From Bacillus sp. USDA818B3_A (GTDB lineage Bacteria; Bacillota; Bacilli; Bacillales; Cytobacillaceae): a stretch of DNA of 37,380 nt. Position 1 is the stretch's first letter. Every line of letters starts with the position of its first letter. The notes beneath the pieces are model-generated. The model did no database searches, was not told where the DNA came from, and was given only the letters and a program-made list of their open reading frames with translations. Position numbers and translations under genes: made by a program. Shown one piece after another: positions 8,201-14,524 of the stretch. The stretch is from assembly GCF_009928415.1 (NCBI RefSeq), contig NZ_JAABNN010000030.1, positions 1-37,380 of the forward strand. Direction: 5' to 3'.

Positions 8201-8473
8201 TAACGGGACAATGGAGTATTTTTGATTACTCTTCGGCTCAAATCCTTTGTAATCATTTTTTACAGAATAGGGATTACCTTCTTTGAAATATTTGGTATTA
8301 TTTAACACCCAAACGAACCCCTTATGCTCACGATAAGTGGAATTTGGAACGGTTTTATCCAAAATGAGTACATTCAAATCCTTTTCTGGTTTTAGTTGCC
8401 ATAACCAAAATGGACTCGTCACAATAGCAAGAAAAATCATCGCATAAAAAAATAAGTAAAATGATTTTTTCAT
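5228..8473 (-). CDS. Membrane-anchored glycosidase-like protein with TIM barrel and C-terminal CBM9-like domain
   Basis: This 1081-residue protein has an N-terminal uncleaved anchor (about 5-25) followed by an extracellular part. Residues about 30-380 form an unrecognised alpha/beta domain. Residues about 400-780 look like a clan GH-A TIM barrel: FLIKGVNMGIGRPGYFPGE (strand 1), NAIRVYTLHPP with R444, GMIIGTEWDP with E540 as possible acid/base, PILVAEFGVPSSRG with E690 as possible nucleophile, and GGLVFTWQDEW at strand 8. From about 785 (TAITVDGTAGDWDIAG) to 1050 it resembles a CBM9/DOMON-type sugar-binding sandwich. It is the last gene of the operon; its ATG overlaps the glycosyltransferase stop (ATGA). 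It likely trims, transfers or remodels the polymer made by that synthase. Substrate and GH family are not assignable by eye. Confidence 0.7.
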   Translation of the reverse strand: MKKSFYLFFYAMIFLAIVTSPFWLWQLKPEKDLNVLILDKTVPNSTYREHKGFVWVLNNTKYFKEGNPYSVKNDYKGFEPKSNQKYSIVPLPKDLTNYDVFYLTDQYGVYEKEFYGENSEGKKSEKIYGGLTLSEVKQLKKALIQPKPKTLIAEFNTFASPTSDEAKEEISSLLNVEWSGWIGRYFTDLNSEEVPEWVKENYQKQDHKWDFNGEGFVFVNKNDYVVIIGKDDLKNSGLNFNLTSQGKKHFSQNIDGVYQYWFDIIQPKNSNEVLANYEVPVSKKAAETLKGYGIPTEFPAVISHKTAKYNSYYFSGDYADEADVPGIYQTLGFDKWKKLFGTNHSFYWSAYVPMMKEILGNVLKQVNPQEKVELVEDNGLKINSKTNESYIQIKKNGKWQDFLIKGVNMGIGRPGYFPGEAAITKEEYFRWFQEIGAMNANAIRVYTLHPPQFYEAFYEYNQIAKTPLYLFHGTWVNEENLIKTQDAFAKVNIDDAKLEIKNMIDIIHGNASLAERTGHASGEYKYNISKYVIGMIIGTEWDPAMVTNTNSIHSGMSQFNGEYFETDDANPFEIWLAELMDYAASYEATQYKWQHSMSFTNWLTTDLLSHPSEPLETEDMVSVDPNHIKASAAFKSGLFASYHIYPYYPDFLSYEKKYLDYKDTDGKKNNYAGYLHDLRSAHHMPILVAEFGVPSSRGLTHENPYGMNQGFNSEEEQGKTNQRLYQSIVSEQYAGGLVFTWQDEWFKRTWNTMDYDNPDRRPYWNNQQTNEQHFGLLGFEPGSKETAITVDGTAGDWDIAGVKKGSQSDTKQSLKEVRFTSDSGYLYFLLKYNSPVDFKNEGTYLMLDTIGNQGQTTIPLTKQTKIKTDYGIDFLIKLQGPNDSRILIDSYYDTFYYQYGKLLKMIPEEPFAAEKDNGVFNPIRLALNKQQTIPTTKKVIPFQDYETGVLKYGNANPAREDFDSLTDISVSKDQKVIEGRIPWQLLNVKDPSQKEAMGDVWKQGLSGSVEISGLRAAVVTTDQSGVNQTIPKRVSGQVQQKDAILYNWNKWDQPAFYERLKSSYGIMQKTFGSIDLTDTNK

Positions 8474-9882
8474 TTCGAAACACCTTTTCTTTTCATTTCT
8501 CCCCAGCTTGTCTCGCCTTTTATGATTTGCCAGACCCCTTCACACCGCCAAAAAACAGTCATTGGCCGATACCAAATCGTTTCTGTAAGCGAATATAGAA
8601 AGAGCTTGAAGATATCTGTCACCTTTGGATATTTAGTTAAACTCCATTCTTCTAAAAGGACAGCTGCCATGGAAAAAATAGACCCATATAAACAGGAGAG
8701 TAAAAAAAGTAAAATAGAAAATTCGATGTAGGTTCCTCCAAGGAATAAACATAATACCATAAAGATGTATCCGGAGAGTTCAATAATTGGTCCAAAAAAC
8801 TCTACTATCCAAAAATATGGGAAGGCTAGAAGCCCTATGGAGCCATATTTAGGGTTAAAGGTTAATTTTCTGTGGGTCCATAAACTTTCAAAAAGCCCCC
8901 TATGCCAGCGCCTTCGCTGCCTTCGTAAAAATGTCATATCCTCAGGGACTTCTGTCCAGCAAACGGGATCTGGAACATACACAATCTTCTTTTTTAGTCC
9001 TTTTTCTTTTAATAGGCGGTGAATCCGTACAACAAGCTCCATATCTTCGCCAACGGTATCGGTTCGATACCCCCCGGCAGCAATCACCCAATGCTTAGAA
9101 AATACACCGAAAGCACCAGAAATAATAAGGAGGAGATTGTGTCTGCTTAACCCAATTCTCCCCATTAAAAAGGCACGTAAATATTCGATAATCTGCATCA
9201 CAACCAATGGCTTATCGGAAAGACCAATGCTTTTTATATGGCCATTTTGGATTTCACAGCCATTAGCAATCCTTACACTTCCCCCTGAGGCAATGACTTC
9301 TTCATTTGAATCTACAATTGGTTTCATTACCTTCAAAAATGCATCTTCCTCTAAAACCGAATCGCCATCTAAAGAACAAAAATACGGATAATGAGAGAAG
9401 TTCAGACCGACATTAAGGGCATCTGCCTTTCCTCCGTTTTCTTTATCAATTAAAAATAGATTCGAAAGGATGGATGATTGATAAATCTTTTTTATTGGTT
9501 TTGACTTCACTTGGATTCTTACCACTTTTTTTATTTCCTTCATGTCGTAAAAATCTATCATTTTCTGCAAAGTGTCGTCCTTTGAACCATCGTTTACTAC
9601 TATTACTTCATATGTAGGATAATTAATACTTAATAGGGAGCGGACACTTTGAATAATCCCAACCTCTTCATTGTAGGCAGGAACAATAATCGAAACAGGT
9701 TTAGTATAAATTTCATCTAAATAATCTTCATATGCTTGAACTCGATCAAGCTGATATTCTTTTCTAAGTTGAAAACATGAAATGATAAGAATGGCCGAAT
9801 AAAAGATGATAACAATGACCATATATACAGCAATAAACCAGCCAAAAGCTGTAACGATACCTCCCCAATCTATAAATGGCAT
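8470..9882 (-). CDS. Membrane family-2 glycosyltransferase (polysaccharide synthase)
   Basis: This 470-residue processive-type GT2 has an N-terminal TM segment (about 12-36) and a cytoplasmic catalytic domain. The catalytic domain shows VSIIVPAYNEE, VVNDGSKDD (97-103), SLDGDS (DXD, 171-175), VGEDMEL (acid/base region) and QRRRW (322-326, the processive-synthase QXXRW). Three to four C-terminal TM segments follow. It resembles PgaC/IcaA- and YdaM-like synthases that make and extrude a beta-linked homopolymer, but has no PilZ domain. The start is ATG at 9882, since AAGGAGAG lies 7 nt upstream and overlaps the end of the HEAT gene; a farther in-frame ATG at 9930 lies inside that gene. It overlaps the glycosidase start by 4 nt, indicating translational coupling. 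Confidence 0.85.
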   Translation of the reverse strand: MPFIDWGGIVTAFGWFIAVYMVIVIIFYSAILIISCFQLRKEYQLDRVQAYEDYLDEIYTKPVSIIVPAYNEEVGIIQSVRSLLSINYPTYEVIVVNDGSKDDTLQKMIDFYDMKEIKKVVRIQVKSKPIKKIYQSSILSNLFLIDKENGGKADALNVGLNFSHYPYFCSLDGDSVLEEDAFLKVMKPIVDSNEEVIASGGSVRIANGCEIQNGHIKSIGLSDKPLVVMQIIEYLRAFLMGRIGLSRHNLLLIISGAFGVFSKHWVIAAGGYRTDTVGEDMELVVRIHRLLKEKGLKKKIVYVPDPVCWTEVPEDMTFLRRQRRRWHRGLFESLWTHRKLTFNPKYGSIGLLAFPYFWIVEFFGPIIELSGYIFMVLCLFLGGTYIEFSILLFLLSCLYGSIFSMAAVLLEEWSLTKYPKVTDIFKLFLYSLTETIWYRPMTVFWRCEGVWQIIKGETSWGEMKRKGVSK

Positions 9883-9886
9883 CGAT

Positions 9887-10924
9887 CTACTCTCCTTTAT
9901 GCAGCCATTCCCAGGCCATATCTTTTGCAAATGTGTCTGTTGAAGTTTCTAATACATTCAGTAGTATTTCTTTTCCAGTAGTAAATTGACTGATTGCTTG
10001 TCCAGCCTGTGCGCGAACCCACCAAGTTTGATCATGCAGAAGCTCAATTAAACGCGGTATGGCACTTTGTTCTTTTAACGAACCAATTAATTTGACTGCG
10101 ACCATTCGTTCTTCCCATTTATCAGAATAGAGAAGGTTCATGTATGGAGCAATATTTTTTACATATCCAATTTCGGCTAAGGCTTTTAATGCCCTTAGCT
10201 TTATTTCTCCTGAATAGCTTGAAAATATATTCTCAAGGAAAACAATGTAAGTGATCTCTTTTTTACTAGCAATCACGTCAATAATTGCTTTTTGGAGCGC
10301 ACCCCCGGCATGATGAAAATGCAAAACATATTGGTCAAACCTCTTCTGTTCTAATGGGATAAGAATATGCCGATAATCAAATTCTGTCAGGTCTTGATAT
10401 CTAGTTGTTAATAGGTCGAATAACTGCTCAAATTGGAATAATGCTAGTGTTCTGAGAATATGAATGAGTTCTTGTTGGGTAAGTCGTTTTCTCTGAAGCA
10501 TCCTAAAAACATCTTCCGCAAGATTAATCATATTGAAATCCTCAATATGATACAGGGTATTCATTCTTGTGCTCCACTTGCGGCTTTGAATCCGTTTTTG
10601 ATAATAATCGGATAAATACAGTGATGCTAATTGCGATAATCGTTCTTTTTCCTCTTTTCCCTCAATCACCTTCGTATACTTAATCAACAGTTGTTCTATA
10701 GCTGTTTGCTGCAGAATATTCTCGGGGGTTAGTTTCCTTGATAACACTCCCTCGATTAAAATGGAAGTGATCAAGGGATTAAAGATTTCACTGTATTCCT
10801 TTACTTTTTTTCTCTTTCGAATCTCAAATGCTTTTCTGATGGTTAAATAACCTAGAAGTATGAAAAGCAGACACACCAAGCATAGTGTAAGAATAGAAAG
10901 AAATAGCAACTCATTTGTTAACAA
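9887..10924 (-). CDS. Membrane-anchored HEAT-repeat protein
   Basis: The 345-residue protein has one TM segment near the N-terminus (about 7-28), a basic stretch (RKAFEIRKRKKVK), then a helical cytoplasmic body. The C-terminal ~130 residues show HEAT/PBS-lyase-like repeats: EIKLRALKALAEIGY, EERMVAVKLIGSLKEQSAIPRLIELL and WWVRAQAGQAISQF. Such repeats are protein-interaction surfaces, so a scaffold that links the synthase to the regulator is plausible, but this is inference. The start is TTG at 10924, one base after the regulator stop (TAA, 10928-10926), with AAAGGATG as ribosome site inside the previous gene. No catalytic motif is visible. Confidence 0.75.
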   Translation of the reverse strand: MLTNELLFLSILTLCLVCLLFILLGYLTIRKAFEIRKRKKVKEYSEIFNPLITSILIEGVLSRKLTPENILQQTAIEQLLIKYTKVIEGKEEKERLSQLASLYLSDYYQKRIQSRKWSTRMNTLYHIEDFNMINLAEDVFRMLQRKRLTQQELIHILRTLALFQFEQLFDLLTTRYQDLTEFDYRHILIPLEQKRFDQYVLHFHHAGGALQKAIIDVIASKKEITYIVFLENIFSSYSGEIKLRALKALAEIGYVKNIAPYMNLLYSDKWEERMVAVKLIGSLKEQSAIPRLIELLHDQTWWVRAQAGQAISQFTTGKEILLNVLETSTDTFAKDMAWEWLHKGE

Positions 10925-10925
10925 A

Positions 10926-12545
10926 TTATTTCATCCTTTTAATTAACCTTTGTATTCTAGCCTGCAGTTCCTTAATGCTAAATGGCTTGGTCACATAGTC
11001 ATCGGCCCCAAGTGCTAAGGCCTTCTCTATATCTGCTTCACCTTTTCTTCCAGTCAGCATAAGAACATGAATGTTATGACTATATTTTATTTTTTGTACC
11101 CTTTGTAAAACTTCAATGCCATCCATTACAGGCATAACCCCATCTATGATTAAAAAATGTTCTCCTTTTTCCTCTAATCTGTTTGAATGAAAGAATTCCA
11201 CTCCATCTCCAAATTCTGCTAGGTTTAAGTCGAATTTTGAAAAGTCCATGGTGTTTAAGATCCTCAAAAGCATCGTTCGAATGATTGGGTCATCATCAAT
11301 AATTGAAACAAATAACTTACTTTTCGGTAATTCCACTTTTGAGTTATTAGCATTTTCTACGCGTGCTCTTCCGTTTGTCTTGGCTGAACGCAGTGCTTGT
11401 TCAGCAGCCATAATGGCACTATCCATTGTTATATCGTCGTGATGAATGGTATAAATACCAGCCGAAAAAGTAACATAACTTATTTGTTCTTCATGATGGA
11501 ATGGAATCGCTGAAAATTTCGCTAGCAGCCTTGAAACAATCTCAGCAACTTCTACTTGATAGGCGTTCTCAAAGAGAATGATAAACTTATCACCGCCATA
11601 CCTAAAAATGGTATCATAGCTTCTTGTATGTTCTTTTAAAAAAGAGGCAAAGGCTGTTAGTATTTTCTCTCCAAAAGTGTGGCCGAACGCAGCATTCATT
11701 TGTTTAAAGTGGTCAAGGTCTAAGATGGCAATACTGAAAGGATGTTTATGACGTTTTAAATCTTTGAGGTTACGGTTATATACATCTAATAAGAATTTTC
11801 GATTGTAAAGCTGTGTAAGAGGATCTACTAATGTTAATTGGTTTAATAAATTTTTTCTCTTCAAGTGATGGGAAATCCGAACGATCAATTCTTCAAGATC
11901 GATTGGTTTTTCAATAAAGGCATCTGCGCCTAATTTGTAGGCCTTCATTCTGGTCTCCCCGTCATTCAGCAAACTAACAATTATTCTGGGGACAAAGTGC
12001 TGGCGAGAATGCTGTTCAATGGTTTCAAAGATACTTCCTCCATCCACAGCGGGAAGGTTACAATCCATAATCACACAGTCAGGAGTTAAATCAAAATATT
12101 GAGAGACCGCCTTTTTAGAATCGGTATTCACTACTGTCATCCAGCCTACTTCTTCTAGAGCTTCTTTTAGAAGAATGAGCATTGATACATCTTGGTCAAT
12201 GATTTGAATCAGCGGAACCGTTTCATCTAATCTTCGTCCTGTATGTTTTTCAGCTTCCCTCTCAATGAAGGTGTCGTATTCCTCTATTAAATTAATTAAT
12301 TCCTTTAAAAACTTTTGCAAGGAAGCTTTCTCCCACGCCCCATCCTCCTCCGGGCTAATTTGATTCATCAAAAGTCCAGATAGTTGGTGAAGCCCCCCCA
12401 GTTGTAATGTTCCTGCACTTCCATGGAGGGAATGCAAAAAATCATAAACCTCTGAATGACTGATTGCTTCATCTGAGTTAAACCACTTGGATAGTTGATT
12501 CTTTAACTTTTGAATTAATAAATTTTTATACTTATTTAAGTCCAT
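10926..12545 (-). CDS. HPt-REC-GGDEF-REC signalling protein
   Basis: This 539-residue soluble regulator has four domains in order. The HPt domain (about 5-100) has motif HSLHGSAGTL and probable phospho-His H38. REC1 (about 111-228) has probable phospho-Asp D161 in VIMDCNLP and K213. The GGDEF domain (about 235-397) has RYGGDKF at 315-321, so the usual GG(D/E)EF Glu is Lys, and RSYD (308-311) at the c-di-GMP inhibitory-site position. REC2 (about 411-539) has the D417-D419 acidic cluster, D468 in LIIDGVMP and K520. It probably joins a phosphorelay to c-di-GMP production or sensing; whether K320 permits cyclase activity is uncertain. First gene of the polysaccharide operon, its ATG has GAGGTG upstream. 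The kinase that feeds it is not adjacent. Confidence 0.85.
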   Translation of the reverse strand: MDLNKYKNLLIQKLKNQLSKWFNSDEAISHSEVYDFLHSLHGSAGTLQLGGLHQLSGLLMNQISPEEDGAWEKASLQKFLKELINLIEEYDTFIEREAEKHTGRRLDETVPLIQIIDQDVSMLILLKEALEEVGWMTVVNTDSKKAVSQYFDLTPDCVIMDCNLPAVDGGSIFETIEQHSRQHFVPRIIVSLLNDGETRMKAYKLGADAFIEKPIDLEELIVRISHHLKRKNLLNQLTLVDPLTQLYNRKFLLDVYNRNLKDLKRHKHPFSIAILDLDHFKQMNAAFGHTFGEKILTAFASFLKEHTRSYDTIFRYGGDKFIILFENAYQVEVAEIVSRLLAKFSAIPFHHEEQISYVTFSAGIYTIHHDDITMDSAIMAAEQALRSAKTNGRARVENANNSKVELPKSKLFVSIIDDDPIIRTMLLRILNTMDFSKFDLNLAEFGDGVEFFHSNRLEEKGEHFLIIDGVMPVMDGIEVLQRVQKIKYSHNIHVLMLTGRKGEADIEKALALGADDYVTKPFSIKELQARIQRLIKRMK

Positions 12546-12696
12546 TAACTATCTGCACCTCATTTTAATCGTGAGACGATATTGTATCTAATGATGATAG
12601 TATGTTTCAGTTTGTGTCTTTCTTAAGTTTATTATGAATCCGCTTGAAATACTACGAAAAAGGTCGAAAAAAGGCGAAATAACATTGAAAAAATAT

Positions 12697-12716
12697 CAAT
12701 AAAAAAGGACCCCTTT
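12697..12716 (-). terminator. Weak terminator after proC
   Basis: A short AAAGG/CCTTT stem (12704-12708 with 12712-12716) is followed on the minus strand by a T run. It lies about 25 nt after the proC stop. The rest of 12546-12740 holds the regulator's upstream region with no clear promoter. Confidence 0.45.
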
Positions 12717-12740
12717 ATGGAATCCATGTATACAATCATC

Positions 12741-13541
12741 TTACTTCAAATTTTTTATCTTCTCTGTACAGCTCTCCATTGCCGAAATAACGGCTCCCCT
12801 AAAATGTGCCCTTTCAAGCGCTGCTACCGCTTCTATTGTTGCTCCACCTGGCGTACAAACCTGATCTTTCAGTTCTCCAGGATGCAGCTCTGTTTCTAGC
12901 ACCATCTTAGCAGCGCCAAGTACCGCCTGAGCTGCCAGTCTATAAGCTTGATCCCTAGGGATCCCTTGACGGACACCGCCATCAGCCATCGCTTCGATAA
13001 ACATATAAACATAAGCAGGTGAAGAACCGCTGATAGCCGGAACCGCATCCATTAGCTTTTCATCTATCCACTCGCTATTACCAAAACATTGAAATAATTG
13101 TTCGACCATTGTCAGTTCTCGGTCTGTCATATATTTATTTGCACAGAGTGCACTCATTCCTTCACCCACTAACGAAGGAGTATTTGGCATCGTTCGAACC
13201 GCCTTAACCGGAAATGCAAATAAGCTTTCCACTCCAGCTAGCGTAATGCCTGCCGCAATCGTAACAATGATAACATCTTGCTTGATATGATTTTTAATTT
13301 CTTCAATGATCGTCACATGCTTGTCAGGCTTAACTGCTAAAATGAGAATGTCTGCAAACTGTGCTATATCCATATTTTGTAATGAAGTAAGGATACCGTA
13401 CTTTTCAGAAACCGTATTTATCGTCCTATCGGTAGCAGCACTAGCCATTATGTTTTGTTTATCTACTCCATTAGCTGTCATACCCGCTATCATAGCTTGA
13501 GCCATTTTTCCTGCCCCAATAAAACCTATTCTTTTGGTCAT
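12741..13541 (-). CDS. proC: Pyrroline-5-carboxylate reductase
   Basis: This 266-residue cytoplasmic enzyme performs the last step of proline synthesis, reducing pyrroline-5-carboxylate to proline with NAD(P)H. The Rossmann motif GFIGAGKMAQAMI is at residues 6-18. The family signature of the C-terminal helical domain is clear: MPNTPSLVGEGMSALC, SGSSPAYVYMFIEAMADGGVRQGIPRDQA and PGGATIEAV. Length is normal. It starts ATG at 13541 with AAGGGATGG upstream. It lies downstream of deoC on the same strand, but the deoC terminator separates them. B. subtilis has several paralogues (ProI, ProG, ProH); which one this matches cannot be decided here. Confidence 0.93.
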   Translation of the reverse strand: MTKRIGFIGAGKMAQAMIAGMTANGVDKQNIMASAATDRTINTVSEKYGILTSLQNMDIAQFADILILAVKPDKHVTIIEEIKNHIKQDVIIVTIAAGITLAGVESLFAFPVKAVRTMPNTPSLVGEGMSALCANKYMTDRELTMVEQLFQCFGNSEWIDEKLMDAVPAISGSSPAYVYMFIEAMADGGVRQGIPRDQAYRLAAQAVLGAAKMVLETELHPGELKDQVCTPGGATIEAVAALERAHFRGAVISAMESCTEKIKNLK

Positions 13542-13581
13542 GATCTTCCATCCCTTAATTTTTTTGAATTTATCAATAGAA

Positions 13582-13617
13582 ATAAAAAAAAGAAGTTATT
13601 CCATAGAAATAGCTTCT
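13582..13617 (-). terminator. Terminator of deoC
   Basis: A 10-bp stem with one G-U pair (13591-13600 with 13608-13617, loop CCATAGA) is followed on the minus strand by TTTTTTTAT. It lies 38 nt after the deoC stop and 40 nt before the proC start. Confidence 0.85.
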
Positions 13618-13655
13618 CTTTTATTAAGCAAGATTATAGTTGTAAAGAAATCTTT

Positions 13656-14330
13656 TTAATAGTGGTTATTTGAAAGTTCCCCTTTGGCAATAGAAACCCC
13701 TGAACTTGCCCCAATGCGGGTAGCTCCTGCTTCAATCATCGCCAGCGCATCTTCACGGCTTCTTACTCCGCCTGAAGCCTTTACACCGATATTAGGGCCA
13801 ACCGTTTGACGCATTAAACGAATATCCTCTGGAGTTGCTCCCCCAGTCGAGAATCCTGTAGAGGTTTTAACAAAATCTGCCCCTGCCTTTACAGCAAGCT
13901 CACAAGCTCTTGCTTTTTCTTCATTTGTCAGTAAGCTTGTTTCAATAATGACCTTTACTAAGGCTTTCCCCTCGGCTGCCTCAACGACTGCGCGGATATC
14001 TTTTTCGACTAATTCATTATTTTGGTCTTTAAGTGCGGCAATATTGATGACCATATCCACTTCATCTGCACCGTTTTCAATCGCATTTTTAGTTTCAAAA
14101 GCTTTTGTCTCTGAAGTGGTGGCTCCTAATGGAAATCCTATTACTGTACATACTTTTACTTCAGGTGTATCAGCGAGCAGTTCAGCTGCAGTTTTAATCC
14201 ATGTTGGATTCACACAGACTGATGCAAATAGATATTGTTTCGCTTCGTCAATGATTTTAATAATTTCTTCGCGGGTTGCATCCGCTTTTAATAATGTATG
14301 ATCAATAATTTTAACAATACTTTCAGTCAT
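13656..14330 (-). CDS. deoC: Deoxyribose-phosphate aldolase
   Basis: This 224-residue TIM-barrel class I aldolase cleaves 2-deoxyribose 5-phosphate into glyceraldehyde 3-phosphate and acetaldehyde in deoxynucleoside catabolism. Active-site blocks are intact: HTLLKADAT, VCVNPTW, GADEVDMVINI (D92), FVKTSTGFSTGGAT with Schiff-base K155, and GVKASGGVR with the second catalytic Lys. The ATG at 14330 has AGGGGGAAG upstream. It is monocistronic here, without the nupC/pdp partners it has in B. subtilis. A good sigma-A promoter lies at 14380-14407 on the minus strand. Confidence 0.95.
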   Translation of the reverse strand: MTESIVKIIDHTLLKADATREEIIKIIDEAKQYLFASVCVNPTWIKTAAELLADTPEVKVCTVIGFPLGATTSETKAFETKNAIENGADEVDMVINIAALKDQNNELVEKDIRAVVEAAEGKALVKVIIETSLLTNEEKARACELAVKAGADFVKTSTGFSTGGATPEDIRLMRQTVGPNIGVKASGGVRSREDALAMIEAGATRIGASSGVSIAKGELSNNHY

Positions 14331-14379
14331 TCTAACTTCCCCCTAGATTTTGGAGTTATACAGATCCACTTTTTATGAC

Positions 14380-14407
14380 ATTATAACTATAAAAATTAGA
14401 ATGCCAA
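14380..14407 (-). promoter_or_regulatory. deoC promoter
   Basis: On the minus strand TTGGCA (14407-14402), 16 bp, TATAAT (14385-14380), about 50 nt upstream of the deoC start. An 18-bp dyad, TACAATA-TTTT-TATTGTA (14420-14437), sits about 12 bp upstream of the -35 in the region shared with the divergent MMPL gene. Confidence 0.6.
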
Positions 14408-14524
14408 ATGAATCACTTATACAATATTTTTATTGTACCAAATTACGTGTGGTAAATCCTTTTTTCTTTTACATTCGCAATATTTAGAAACAATTAATTC
14501 TTTTTTAAGGAGGGACTTTTAATT

